Below the pieces are notes generated by a model. That model saw only the letters and a list, made by a program, of their open reading frames with translations, was not told the origin of the DNA and did not search any database. Shown here one piece after another: positions 11,487-23,394 of a DNA stretch of 64,000 nt. The position numbers and the translations under genes are program-made. How positions within the stretch are numbered: position 1 is the stretch's first letter; each line of letters begins with the position of its first letter. Source of the stretch: Amylostereum areolatum (taxonomy: Eukaryota > Basidiomycota > Agaricomycetes > Russulales > Stereaceae); assembly GCA_012932865.1 (NCBI GenBank), contig SAXG01000019.1, forward strand, positions 1 through 64,000, written 5' to 3'.

Positions 11487-12275
11487 AGTGAAGATGTTTC
11501 TAAGGTTCGTCTTCGAGTTGCCTCGAGCTTTCTATATCCTGATGAGTGCTTCCCATTTAGCACCCCTGTGGCCAATACCCAGTCCAATTCATAACGTACA
11601 TATTAATTCTTGTCGGCCATTGAGCCGTCTCTTCTGTCTTTTCTCGTCGCTTCGTGGTGTGCGGTGGTGGTGCCGACGCGCGTTGCATCCACTCGCTTTG
11701 GCTTCCTTCTGATAACCCCTTACTTGTTACGTAGCTATCTAATATATTTCGCACGTGTTGTGCGCGATATCGAAACCACCGTCTGATCATTTGCTGAATC
11801 TCATCTCGATGCGTAAGCTGCAAAATCAGCAACATGAACGGAGGGTATTTTCAGGCTGTAGGATCCGGTTGTTTTCATACCTACCAGCACCGAAATCAAA
11901 GCCCCTTTGAAGGCTGAACATCAGCACATAACATCAGCATGGAAATATGCACTTCATGCCAGAGGTGTAAATCCGCACTTCGTGCCGGACGTGAAAAGTA
12001 GCATCTCACCTCCAACGTGAAAAATAGGCGGAGTAGCTGACTGAAAAACAGGCGTGAAGTTTCACCTCAAAATGTTGTTCTTTTCAAAGTGTAAAATCCC
12101 GGGAAAAAAGCGGTGAAATGGTACTTTTTTCCAGTGCTTTTCACTCATTGAAATCAGACCGGGAAAGACTGATATTCATCACACTGGGCTGAAAGTGAGT
12201 CGTCTACAAACTGAATATGATCGTGAATAAGGCTGATTAGGGCGGTGAAAATCACCCCACGGTACCCTCCTAGTG
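11487..12275. repeat. 3' flank and right CACTA subterminal repeat zone
   Basis: From about 11940 to 12275 the sequence is rich in GTGAAA, TTCACC and TCACACT words, ending with GGTGAAAATCACC and the terminal TAGTG. There is no gene in 11487-11940. Confidence 0.55.
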
Positions 12276-12642
12276 TGTACTCCCGTACGTTCTTCCTATC
12301 TTTTTTCACACTCGTTCATATACTTACTGATCACATTTGTGTAGTCCCCATGACTCCACGGTGATTATCTACTCAGGCTCTAAGCTGAATGTACGGAGAA
12401 AATCGAAGCATCATAGCTTAGCTCAATTCATGGACTGGATGCAATGCGTTCGAATCCCACGGAATATCTACAGCCACGGTTACGCATATTGTGTGGCATA
12501 GTGCGTCGAAGACTTTGCGATTATCACCGATGAAGCCGAACCCTGCATCATCAAGGGCGTCAAGCAACTGCTCTACTAGTGGGTACTGCCAGAACCAGTA
12601 CAAGGCGAAGCTTGACGGATCAGCTTCTTCGTCTTCGAAACC

Positions 12643-12650
12643 TATAAAAA
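12643..12650 (+). promoter_or_regulatory. TATA box of S53 peptidase 1
   Basis: TATAAAAA, 56 bases before the ATG at 12706. Confidence 0.55.
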
Positions 12651-12705
12651 CAGCGACCGGTTGCTTTGGAGAACTCAATCCTCACTGACCCACTTCCTCG
12701 ACACG

Positions 12706-14901
12706 ATGAAAGCTACCCTCTGCCTGTCCGCGCTTATGGCGAGTGCTGCAGCTACATCCCTCGGTTCTCGGGATCTTCGCCTCCACGAACGTCGTGACGG
12801 GGTTCCGGATGGATTCAGAAACGACGGAGCTGCTCCTGGATCGACCGTGTTGACGCTACGCCTTGGCCTGGCCCAGAACAACATCGAGGGCCTTCAGGCG
12901 GCGCTCATGGACGTTAGCACGCCGAGCAGCGCGAACTATGGGAAGCATCTATCGAAGGACGAGGTAACCACCACAGATGCGGGATCCACGCACGTACTCA
13001 TTCCCATGTTTCATTCTATTCCTCGTAGGTCAACGCGTACGTCGCTCCCAAGCAGGGAACCGTCGATGCAGTCCAAGCATGGCTCTCAAACAATGGCCTA
13101 AACTCCACTTCGCTTTCACCTGCCGGTGACTGGCTAGGTTTCCATACGACTGTCGAGCAAGCCAATGCACTCTTAGATGCCAACTTTTTGACCTTCACCC
13201 ATCAGGCGACGGGAAAGACGATCACCCGCACGCTCTCGTACTCAATCCCGGCTTCTCTCAAGGAACACCTCAACTTTGTGCATCCCACTGTAACGTATGT
13301 TGAGAGATCCTAATTCGTTCCGAGGAAGGATTCGTTCTTACGTCGATCATCTTTAAGCTTCACGAGCCCATCTGGGTCGGGTCTTCCGCTCGTCTTCACG
13401 CCTCTCACGGCTGCCCAGAAGTCCGGTCTGACCACCGATGCCGCTCCCGCCTCGTGTGACATTGCTATCACCCCGGAGTGTGTACAAGACATATACGGTA
13501 TACCCTCTACACCGGCGACCTCGTCGAGTAACGAACTTGGTGTCTCCGGATTCATCGAACAGTACGCCAACCAAGCCGACCTCGCAGTACGTACTCTTTG
13601 CTACACTGCCACGTAACGAGGCTGATTCTGACTCGTTGACTTGGATAGAATTTCCTCCAACAATTCCGCCCAGACCTCCCTGACTCGACCACATTTTCGC
13701 TCCAGACAATCGATGACGGCCAGAACTCACAGGACCCGGACAACGCCGGTATCGAAGCCGTGAGCATAGCTCATCATCATGCGTCGCTTCTCGCACTAAA
13801 CTCGGTCCAACTAGAATCTCGATACCCAGTACACGGTTGGAATCGCGTCTGGTGTTCCCACCGTCTTCATCTCCGTCGGAGAGAACACCCAGGACGGCGA
13901 CCTGGGCGGTTTCCTCGATATCATCAACTTCTTGCTGGGCGAGGATTCGCCTCCTAACGTTTTGACTACGAGCTACGGTTTCAACGAAAACGAAATTTCT
14001 GCCGCATTGGCCACGTGAGTATAGACAACAGTGACCTATAACGTTTCTTTTCCCTGCTGACATGACCCGTTGCGGAACAGCCAGCTCTGCAACGCCTATG
14101 CTCAACTCGGGGCTCGTGGTACCTCGATCCTGTTTGCCTCCGGTGACGGCGGGGTCTCTGGCGGCCAGTCAGGATCCTGTACCACATTCGTACCCACCTT
14201 CCCATCGGGCTGTCCCTTGTACGTCCTGCAAGCCTCCGCTCCTTCCTACGGAACGCTGACAGCACCTGCGCTCAAACTAGCCTAACCACCGTTGGGGCAA
14301 CGCAGTACGTGAACAATGCCGAGACGAGCGCGTCCTTCTCCTCTGGCGGGTTCTCCAACTATTTCAGCACGCCTTCCTACCAGTCCGACGCGGTTGCCGC
14401 GTACTTAAACACCCTTGGCACTACCGATAGCGGTCTGTATAATGCCTCCGGACGCGCGTTTCCGGACGTGGCCGCGCTCGGCGTCAACGTCACCATCGTC
14501 TTGGGCGGGGAGACGGGCACCGTGGACGGCACATCGTGCTCGAGTCCCATCTTCTCGAGCGTTGTCGCGCTGTTGAACGACCAGTTGATCGCGGCGGGGA
14601 AATCCCCGCTCGGGTTCTTGAATCCGTTCTTGTATTCGACGGGCGCGAGCGCGCTGAACGATATCACTACAGGTGGGTAGCATTCGGGTGGCGAGTTTTC
14701 GCTGAGATGCTCACAGATGTACAGGCGACAACCCCGGGTGTGGGACAAATGGATTCCCTGCGGCTGCTGGGTGGGATCCGGTGCGTTTCCTTTTGTCGTA
14801 TCCTTATGCAGTCGCGCTCACTGGCATGTGCATTGTCATGCCAGGTTACCGGTCTCGGCACACCCAACTTTGCCAAACTCCTGACGGCGGTCGGTTTGTA
14901 A
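12706..14901 (+). CDS. Secreted S53 peptidase (sedolisin / tripeptidyl-peptidase type), copy 1
   Basis: Starts [18 protein letters not shown], a signal peptide, followed by an S53 pro-domain ([48 protein letters not shown]). The mature domain has [13 protein letters not shown] with the catalytic Glu and Asp, [11 protein letters not shown] with the oxyanion Asp, and [11 protein letters not shown] with the catalytic Ser. It ends with the calcium-site region ALNDITTG...[18 protein letters not shown] and LLTAVGL. At least seven short introns interrupt it; one separates [10 protein letters not shown] from VNAYVAPKQ. Sedolisins are acid-active serine-carboxyl peptidases that take tripeptides or larger pieces from extracellular protein. 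All catalytic residues are present. A second copy in the same orientation lies 0.7 kb downstream. Confidence 0.9.
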
Positions 14902-15542
14902 CGCGGTGATTTGGCTGTTTTTTGTGTAGAATTCAATCTATCTTATCTCTCGCTGGCTGTACTTCTGGATTCATGTTGACATTGATATGTGTTCGACGCG
15001 GCGCGACGCGGCGCGTTGTTTGGTCGCTTTGTTTGTACACCGGCTTTACCCACCGGCGCCTGCGGCTTGGCGCCCCCGTCTCCCACAGCCAGCCACATCT
15101 GTACCATCGATTCTCTCTTCCTCAGATGCAGCATTCTTTTAGCGACATCGCATTTCCTCCAGGGTAACCTCTGAGAGTCCAGTCCTCGTCAGCAGCGCCA
15201 GAACAAGGAATATGCTTATCGCTGATGTGGCCACTTGGACGCCATCGACGATTCCTATTATGAATCCGTCCTTCGAATCCAAGTACAACTTCCTAACCTG
15301 AACCGATGCCGTGAGGATAAGAAAAAGCTTCGGAATCCGACGCTACCAATGACGCCCGAGAGCCTTTTCACTGCCTTTTCCTGCACGTCCTTTCTATTAT
15401 CCCTTCCACTGGTTCATTTGCACACTTAATGATCATATTTTCAGCACCCTGTGACCCAGTTCCGGGCGAGGCATACATTAAGCCTGAGGGTTCTATAACT
15501 CCCAAAATAATGATCTTGGGCGAGAAGCATCAGTCCTCCCAG
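14902..15542. other. Intergenic between the S53 copies
   Basis: No gene supported. A GC-rich patch near 14998-15020 repeats GCGGCGCGAC. Confidence 0.5.
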
Positions 15543-15549
15543 TATAAAG
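15543..15549 (+). promoter_or_regulatory. TATA box of S53 peptidase 2
   Basis: TATAAAG, 62 bases before the ATG at 15605, a spacing very like that of copy 1. Confidence 0.5.
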
Positions 15550-15604
15550 CTAAAGCAGGACGACTGGACAGTGCTCAGGACGGCCGAGTTTACTCCTCGA
15601 AACG

Positions 15605-17818
15605 ATGAAGGCTACCCTCGTCTTCTCCGCGCTTATAGCAGGCGCTAAAACGTCCCTCCTTTCTAAGGATCTCCTTCTTCATGAGCGTCGCGACGAGGTA
15701 CCAGATGGCTTCGAAACCCACGGGGCAGCGCCGAGCTCTACCAAACTGAGACTACGCCTCGGACTGGCCCAAAATAACATCGAAGGTCTCCAGAACGCGC
15801 TCATAGACGTCAGCACGCCGAGCAGCGCAAACTACGGGAAGCACTTGTCGAAGGAGGAGGTAGTAAACATCACGATTATGAGATGCATGCATGTACTCAC
15901 GCTGTCGACGTCACTTGTAGGTCAATGCCTACGTTGCTCCCAAGCAGGAGACCGTTGATGCCGTTCAGGCATGGCTCTCTGGAAATGGCCTCCGATCCAC
16001 TTCTCTCTCGCCTACGGGAGACTGGATAGGTCTCCAGGCCACTGTCGAACAAGCAGATGCGCTTTTCGACGCCAAATTTTCGACGTTCACGCACCAGGAC
16101 ACTGGAAAGGCTGTCATCCGTACGCTCTCGTACTCGATCCCGGCGTCGCTCAAGGGCCACCTCAACTTCGTCCACCCCACCATCACGTACGTATACTGCC
16201 TCTTATCTGACCGCGTTGATATGTATGTTTACTTTGGTTGCCTTTTAGGTTTCCGGACCTCTCTCGATCGGGGCTCCCGCTTGTCTTTACGCCTCTCACA
16301 GCGGCTCAGAAATCCAATCTAACTGCCGAAGCTGTTCCCGACTCGTGTAACACGGCAATAACTCCCGCGTGCGTACAGGCCATATATGGAGTTCCCACTA
16401 CGCTCGCGACGTCATCGAGTAACCAGCTTGCCGTCTCTGGTTTTGATGGAGAGTACGCTAACCAAGCGGACCTCACCGTATGTAACCTTCGAGCACTGCA
16501 GTGGATTGTCTACCCATTCAAGTTCATATAACCTTCCTGCCCAGAATTTTCTCCAACAATTCCGACCGGATCTCCCCAGCTCGACGACTTTTGAGCTTCA
16601 GACGATCGATGGCGGTGAGAACCCACAAGATCCGAGTGACGCTGGCACCGAGGCCGTAAGTGTGTCCAATTCTAGCATTTCGCGACTTCTGCTAAAGTGC
16701 AGTTTGATTTTAGAACCTGGATATCCAGTACACTGTCGGAATTGCGTCTGGAGTCCCTACAGTCTTCATCTCCGTTGGAGAACAATATCATGACGGCGAC
16801 CTCGAGGGGTTTCTCGACATCATGAACTTCTTGCTTGGCGAGGACTCACCTCCAGAAGTTCTGACCACCAGCTACGGTCAAAATGAGAACACCATCTCGT
16901 CTGCACTGGCCGAGTGAGCGCATGGATGTCCTTCTTTGTCTAGTATCTTGACACTGAACATGTCCCTTTAACGATCCAGTCAGTTTTGCAATGCGTGTGC
17001 TCAACTCGGGGCTCGTGGTACCTCGATCCTCTTCGCATCTGGCGACGGCGGCGTCTCCGGTGGTCACTCAGGACAGTGTACCACATTTGTGCCAACATTC
17101 CCTTCTGGGTGTCCTTTGTACGTTCTAAACCCCATTCAAATATCTGCTAGGGTATATCCTGTCTAACTTAAAACGTACCTGTTCTCAAACTAGCCTCACT
17201 TCGGTCGGCGCAACCTCGTATGTCAACGACTCCGAGACGAGCGCGGCCTTCTCCTCAGGCGGCTTCTCCAACTATTTCAACAGGCCTTCCTACCAGTCCG
17301 CCGCCGTCACCGCGTACCTAGACACCCTTGGAATTACAGATAGCGGCTTGTACAATGCCTCTGGACGCGCGTTCCTGGATGTGTCTGCGCTCGGTGTTGA
17401 CGTCACGATCGTCGTCAATGGAGAGACGGGAGCCGTGGAGGGCACGTCGTGCTCGAGCCCTATCTTCTCTAGCATCATTTCTCTGCTGAACGACCGGCTT
17501 ATCACGGCAGGAAAGTCCCCGCTCGGATTTTTGAATCCATTCTTGTATTCGACGGGTGCGAGCGCGTTGAATGATGTCATTACTGGTGAGTGGCTTTTTG
17601 TTGGAGATTTTCGCGCTGCATTCTCACGAATGTGCAGGCGACAATCCTGGATGCGGGACGGACGGATTCCCCGCAGCTTCTGGATGGGACCCTGTACGTT
17701 TCTTCCAGTGTCCTGGACGTCGTATCTTCATCTGTGCTTATGCTCTTCGTGACGTTAGGTTACCGGTCTCGGGACACCCAACTTCTCCAAACTGTTAACG
17801 GCGGTCGGTTTGAACTAA
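15605..17818 (+). CDS. Secreted S53 peptidase (sedolisin), copy 2
   Basis: Tandem paralogue of the gene at 12706 with the same exon plan. It has a signal peptide (MKATLVFSALIAGAKTS), the pro-domain [34 protein letters not shown] with catalytic Glu/Asp, [15 protein letters not shown], and [12 protein letters not shown] with catalytic Ser. The C-terminus reads [29 protein letters not shown] and ends GLN. Differences from copy 1 are scattered substitutions (QYHDGDLEG for [18 protein letters not shown] for FPDVAALGV). One lies in the usually conserved FPDV segment, where Pro is replaced by Leu; this might weaken folding or just reflect drift. No stop or frameshift is seen. Confidence 0.88.
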
Positions 17819-18095
17819 CTTTGGTCTTCTACCCTGAACTTATTTTCCCGTAAGTACGGAGTTGGTACTGTTCTTGTGGATTCATGAAGCTAATATGGAG
17901 TAAGCTTTCAGGTCATCCCCTCTCTAGTATAACATATACAATTGAACACAAGTTGTAAAATATCCCGTTTACACGGGTGGCAGACTGTTGTCGTACTACT
18001 ACTTGCGATCTCGAGTCATAGTTGGACCGGCACGATGTTGAACACTGCAGCTTCCATGCATTCGCAAAATAACGGATATTATTATACCAAGTTGT
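17819..18095. other. Intergenic, convergent 3' ends
   Basis: AT-rich spacer between the end of S53 copy 2 and the 3' end of the split GMC gene. Nothing else seen. Confidence 0.5.
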
Positions 18096-19335
18096 TCATA
18101 GTTCACTGTAAGCACGGAACGCCGTCTGCGCCAGGTCGCCCTCAAGCCCGCAGTCCTGGGCTGAGTCTACAGTGGCCCCTGCCTCTTTTAGAATAAGCTC
18201 CGAGGCCCTCTCTCCGACAACATATGTCGGCGCCTGCGTATGCCCCGTCGGCGTCGTCGGGAAAATGCTCGCATCGACGACTCTCAACCCCCTCACGCCC
18301 TTCACTTTCAAGTCTGGATCGAGCACGCCCGCGTCTGCTCCGCGCGCGCTCATGGACGCGGTGCCGACGAGGTGAAACACCGAACCCGCCGTCGCGCGCG
18401 CGTACGCGTCGATTTCGGCGTCCGTCGTCGCGAACTGGAACGCGCCGAACTGCCCAAGGATGTACCCGTCCCACACGGGGGCAGACATGAACCGCTGGGC
18501 TGCCTTGACGGCGGCGCGGATCGTAAATATGTCGAAGGGTGTGGTGAGGAATTCGGTGTCGATGAGCGGGGCGTCGAACGGGTTCGAGGTGGAGAGGGTG
18601 ATGGAGCCCCCTGGCGGTGGCGGTGTGGTGAGTCCAGTTGGCTAGGCTGAGGAGGGACTGGGGGACTTACGAGAGGTTGGAGTGACGAGCGCGGTGGTAA
18701 CGGATATATAGTTTCCTGTCGCTGGCGGCTGTCCACCTAGTGCAGGTTGGAACGTGTCCTGCAAATCCAATGTGAGCCACCAGTAGCTTCACACCTCAAC
18801 ATACAACCACGACCTACCGAGAAAATAAGCTCATAATGCGGCGTGTGCGGCCCAGGGGACGGATCCTGCACGGTCTCAAATATCTCTGCATCGTCCGGAA
18901 GACGCGCCCAGGCGATCTGTGAGCCGAGCGTGCCCACGAACGGGCCCGTTCGCGTGGCGCGCCACTCAGCAAGGTCCGCCGCGAAGCGCGTCTGATTGCG
19001 GAAGATGTCGTCGAGCGTGTCACTCGCGTTGACGGCCCAATTTGTCGGAAGCAGGACGTGGTCTTGTGCATTCTTGCCGACGTCGGGAAGGGCGACGAGC
19101 GGTGCGATACCATGCCGAGCGAGCTCCGCGGGGTCACCGATGCCGGAGAGCATGAGGAGGTGGGGCGTGCCGACGGCCCCGGCGGACAAGATGACTTCTC
19201 TTTTCGCATGCACAGTAAAGTAGTCGGCTGTGGGTGAGATGTATGAAGATCAAAATGGGACGGAACACAGAGGGTCGACTCACAGGTCTCCGATTGTGTG
19301 ATCTGGACGCCTCGGAATACAGGTAAGCTATCCTC
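18096..19335 (-). pseudogene. GMC oxidoreductase (aryl-alcohol oxidase type), 3' half of a gene split by an insertion
   Basis: Reading from 19335 downward: DSLPVFRGVQITQSET, an intron, [58 protein letters not shown], then GSITLSTSNPFDAPLID, the catalytic-His segment VFHLVGTASM, and TGHTQAPTYVVGERASEL with the second His. This is the C-terminal substrate-binding half of an FAD alcohol oxidase that makes H2O2 for lignin decay. No start is present. The missing first half is at 26497-27581 on the same strand, and the two halves meet at a 9-bp sequence (GAGGATAGC on the coding strand) present at both breakpoints. Confidence 0.85.
19327..19335. repeat. Target-site duplication, left copy
   Basis: GCTATCCTC on the plus strand, identical to 26497-26505. 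It belongs to the GMC coding sequence (codons for V-E-D-S). Confidence 0.85.
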
Positions 19336-19345
19336 TAGCCTCGGT

Positions 19346-19454
19346 CCAGGCGTTCGACACATGACCCCCTTCCCACCATGCACCCGGTTCCGATTACTTA
19401 AGAAGCGGAGATCAAGCGGAGAACGAAAGGGGGTCACTTTGTCGAACGCCTGGG
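19346..19454. repeat. Terminal hairpin, left end of the RecQ-like/DUF6589 element
   Basis: CCAGGCGTTCGACACATGA near the left and its near-perfect complement at 19427-19454 could fold into a stem of about 27 base pairs. Confidence 0.7.
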
Positions 19455-19468
19455 CAGACTCGTCGCGG

Positions 19469-19524
19469 TTTTGGCAGGCCTGCAAAAGATATGGTTTGAC
19501 TTAGCGAAATTTCGCTTCGCGTGT
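19469..19524. repeat. Subterminal inverted repeat, left copy
   Basis: TTTTGGCAGGCCTGC, then AAAGATATG, GACTTAGC and TTCGCT in the same order as the complement of 26372-26423. The core GGCAGGCCTGCC is itself a palindrome, a plausible protein-binding site. Confidence 0.8.
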
Positions 19525-19644
19525 CACCTTCGAGCTGCCGCGTCCTCCCGTTTTCACTCCCTCCATCCTTGCACACTCCTTCACGGCTTAGGAATGAGGG
19601 AAGTAGTAATGTATGGTGAAATGATGTATGAGAAACAAATAAAA

Positions 19645-22600
19645 TTAGTCTATGTCGCTAAAATCGTCATTGAGTTCGTCTTCCGAGTCCGAGCCGCTGT
19701 CTGCGTCGAAGTCGTCCTCATCAAGGTCTCTATCCATCTCCAAATCGACATCCTCCGCCGTAATCAGATTCAGCGCGAGAGACACGCCCTCTGCGAGGTC
19801 CTCAAGCAGCTCGATGTCAGGCTCCGCGGCGTGATCCTCGTCATCGCCGTTTCGGTCTGCTGCATTGTCGTCCTCTGTGTGAGTGGCGGTCGCGTCGCTT
19901 TGGGGGATTGGGTCTGAATGCATGGGTGTGGGCAATGCAGCAGCAGCCGTGACATCTAAGACAAAATCAGCACGGATGATCGGAATGTGGGGGGAGCAAA
20001 GTACCGTCGGTAGCCGTGGGCTCACCGCCCACAAGAGGCGTGACACGCAGGCGGCGCTGGAGCGTTGCCATCTGTTCATTGAACTGCTTGAGCGGGGAAT
20101 TGGCACCCCACATCAAGCTCTGAGCACCTGCGGCCATGACGTCGACCACAGGAGGATCGTCGTCACCAAACGCACGGCCCAGACATACCGTGTAGACTTC
20201 GTTATCCCAGAGGCTTGTCATGAGGGCATCTACATCCTTTGTGAGATCTGGCGTGGCGTGACGGTCACCTTGTTTCGCCCCGAACATCCCATTGACAGAG
20301 GTGGCCAGCGCGCGAAGGACTTGAATGCACGGCGCGATGGTAGCAAGCCACTCCCATGACGCGCCGCTTCCGTGGGCCTGATAATAGTTCTGAATGTATT
20401 ATGAACACCTCTCGCCTTTTTAGATACGACTCGCCACACACCTTTATCCAGAAGTTGAGGTGCTCTTGAAGCAAGTCCACTTCATGCCAAGAGTCGGGCT
20501 TGCCAGTGGGGTTGACGAGTATGTTGTCAAGGACTACTTTCCTACTCGATAACGCGTGAGCATCTTGGGGAGAACAAGGGAAATGAGACATACACAATGG
20601 GCTTTGGCCAAACATGAGTCATCATGTAGATGAAGTACATTGTTTCGTACCCGTATTTCGTGCGCCCGCTCCCCCGATATGCGAGTGCCCAGCGCTTGAG
20701 GACAGCGAATACGCGCCCCGAGTCTCCACTCTTGATCGCATCCGAAAACTCGCGCAAGATGAGTGCGTCACGGAAGAAGAGAATCCCGTTCTCATACACC
20801 ATGTCGCCAAATTTCGGGCCCTTGAGTTGACGCGCTTCGCGGAGCGCTGCGACATGGCGAGTGTCAGTGTAAATGTCGACGACCTGATGCGCATACGTCT
20901 CAAGTTCTTCCCATGTGAGATTCTCCGCAAAATCTTCAAGGTTGTTGTGGCCGGATACGAGCAATAGGCAGTGTAGCACGCGCGCGTAGAGTGAGACAAA
21001 TGTGAGGTCTCGACAGACTCGGAATGATGGAAGGGAAGTGAGAACAATAGGTTTTCGCTCGAGGAGAGTGTTGTGCGCAGCGAGAGAAGCAGGGTTACTG
21101 AGTTCGTGGTTGACCTGTCCATAGTGCGTGTTGACCAGCCCGATAACCGCCGTCATCTTGTAGTGGAAGAGGCCTGGGATGAAGAGAGCCCAACCAAGGC
21201 CCGTGGCGCCTCCTCCATTGCCCGCACGTGCGGCGTGCACGGAGCGAAGACGCGCAATGGACAGCTGGTCTCCTGCGATCAACTTGAGAGTCGCCGCAAA
21301 CTCTGGCGAACTCGTATCCTCTCCCAGCTCCTTGAAAACGGCTTCGATCAGCTCCGCGTTGCCCGTCTTCGAGGATTCATCAATGTTCATTGCCGGGAGT
21401 GGATGGACATCCGTCCGGTGCAATTCGATTTTGTCCGGGCTCGTGGGAACGCACTTCGCTAGTTCCCCTCGGAAAGCGCGAAGCTTAGGCCCGCCATGAC
21501 AAACGGCGATGCGAAGGACAGTGTGCGTCATGCACTCCGTCCAAAATCCATCTGGAGGCCCATTGGGCGCGATATCTGTGAGTTGCAAGGGTGGTGCACG
21601 AAGAAACCGCTCGGTGACATCCAAGGTGCGCAAGTCTTCTTTGTTGGCATTGAACAGCGGGATAACGGTGGCACAGGTGCCATTTTCTTGGGAGTCTACA
21701 CCAAGTGCGTGAGCGGCGAGTCTGGAACAAAGAGGAGGAAAGAGTTGTACCGGTACGTCCAACGATTTGTTCCGCAACCTTCCACACCATGTTGATATTG
21801 TCGTAGACGACCATGATCGCTTGTGACAGCGCTACTGTGCGCGCTAACTTCCGCATCTGTAACGATAGGTGCTCGAGAGTACCCAACCCGTTCGCTGGCC
21901 GGCGTTTGCGGCGATGCGAATGCGAAGAACTGGTCTCGTCGGAGGCACCAGAATCTTGGTCTGCGAGGTGTGTTTTCTTGTTTCCCTTCCCGGCGAGCGT
22001 AGCGTAGCTGACCGATAGATTGAAGCGATTCATGACACTGATTTGCTGCCTTGTAGCACCGGTCGAATAGAGGTAAAGTCCCATAACATGGCGTGTATAC
22101 GAGTTACGCTGACTTCGAGCTGCCAGGAGGTTGATTGTCGTCCATATCGCGCTCTAGGCCCGAGGTAAGGACCCGCTGTGTGGAACAAAATGGAGAAAAC
22201 TCACGAGGTGTTTATCATGCTTAGGATTTGGCTGGCTAGGGTCTTTGGACGTCGTAGTTTGACGTTCCGTTATGGTGACCGACTCAACGGCATCGACGAT
22301 TGTAGGGCAACATTCCTCCACAATGTCGGTCAATGCACTCGAGCCAAAAGTGGCGGCAAATGATGCGTTGATCAGGCGACCGGCCATCCGCAAGAAGCTG
22401 GTGTCGCTGGCTGCCTGTGCCTCCCACTTGAGCACCCCTCCGATGTACCTCTTGGCCCATAGGTGGACAACGTCGCGCGCAGACTTGGGGGCTTTGGACG
22501 CCCAAAAGTCGAGAGTCTTGCGAAGCACGCCGGGGGTCATGAAGACATTCTTCCATCGCCATTCAGCGGTCGTATTCGCATCGTCAAAGACATGCGCGAG

Positions 22601-23176
22601 CAAAGTCCCAAAGGTAACTTTGTTCTCTGCGAGATTATCGAGTGTAGCTTCCATCACTTCTTGCTGACGCTTCTTCTCAGCCTCGTGTTTGTCCTGACGG
22701 ACGCGTGCCTCTTCTGCTTTCTTCATTGCAGCTTTTGCTGTACGTTTTTTGCCTCGTTTTCGGTAAGATCCCGCCTTGTTGTGCACAGGTGACGAGAACT
22801 GAACCCCGTCTAGGCCATCACTACTGGCAACTTGGCCGCCGAAGGTCACACCAGTACCGACATTGGAAGCGGTGTCGGCATCGGTGTCTTCGTCCGTGTA
22901 CTGCACACCGTCTGACCGGCCAGCTTTCTTGGCTGAAGGCGCAACGGCGGCAACCTCATTGTCGACAAGTTCTTCAACATGCAGACCGAGGGTTGACCAA
23001 GGGAGCGATAGGCCGCCGCCTACATGAAGAGGTGTTGGTGAAGACGGAGGGGAGGATAGGGGGCTGCTAGGTGCGGGGGGGGAAGGGAAAGACCTGTGCC
23101 GAGGGACAGGCTTGAAGAGCTCTGGAATAGGGGCTGCATTTCCGGGTGGTTTGGGTGGTCCGCTGGAAAGGACCAT
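19645..23176 (-). CDS. DUF6589-like protein, candidate transposase of the element
   Basis: Starts at 23176 (MVLSSGPPKPPGNAAPIPEL), with a disordered Pro/Ser-rich N-terminus and a basic coiled coil (YRKRGKKRTAKAAMKKAEEA). Next come SAIWTTINLLAARSQRNS, HVMGLYLYSTGATRQQI and LSVSYATL, then VVYDNINMVWKVAEQ, FWTECMTHTV, KLIAGDQLSIARLRSV, LFIPGLFHYKMTAVIGLVN, ILVNPTGKPDSWHEVDLLQE and HLNFWIK. A final acidic tail ends DDFSDID. This order is what I know of the Agaricomycete DUF6589 family. YDNIN, AGDQ and LLQEH supply two Asp and one Glu spaced like a DDE RNase-H-fold nuclease, so I infer that it is the transposase; no structure supports this yet. It has several introns and shares a 218-bp intergenic region with the helicase. 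Confidence 0.75.
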
Positions 23177-23394
23177 TGTACTTGGTAGGTCCCGCGTTCT
23201 CTCCTGGGCACGGGGGACGATGCTAAACCGTTTTCAGGTGTCGGGTTGACCGGACTAACAAGAATGTGGTTGTGGGAGAGCAGGGAGACCGAAGTGAAAA
23301 CGCGGCGCGTCGCCCGTTTTGCTCGTCGTCTCCTGTCTCTTCACCATCTCGTGTTGTCTCACTAGTGCCTCACCACCCGCCCCAGCTCTCCACC
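23177..23394. promoter_or_regulatory. Shared bidirectional promoter region
   Basis: The 218 bases between the two divergent start codons of the element must contain both promoters. I see no clear TATA box. Confidence 0.5.

Larger units (their letters stand above)
5072..12275. mobile_element. CACTA (EnSpm-type) DNA transposon, complete, 7204 bp
   Basis: The left end reads CACTATAAGGACAAG and the right end closes with CCCTCCTAGTG, whose complement starts CACTAGGAGGG. TGT lies immediately outside both ends (5069-5071, 12276-12278), the three-base duplication expected of CACTA elements. Both subterminal zones (5072-5300 and about 11940-12275) are crowded with short GGTGA/TCACC words in both orientations, like the transposase-binding subterminal repeats of this superfamily. 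The cargo is a Tnp2-family transposase (6717-10183, minus), a divergent small gene (10554-11486, plus) and a stretch of degenerate GC-rich sequence near 5.7-6.35 kb. Confidence 0.85.

Noticed and set aside
18142..18650. Several plus-strand frames over the GMC 3' half
   Set aside because: Arg/Pro-rich antisense shadows of a GC-rich coding exon.
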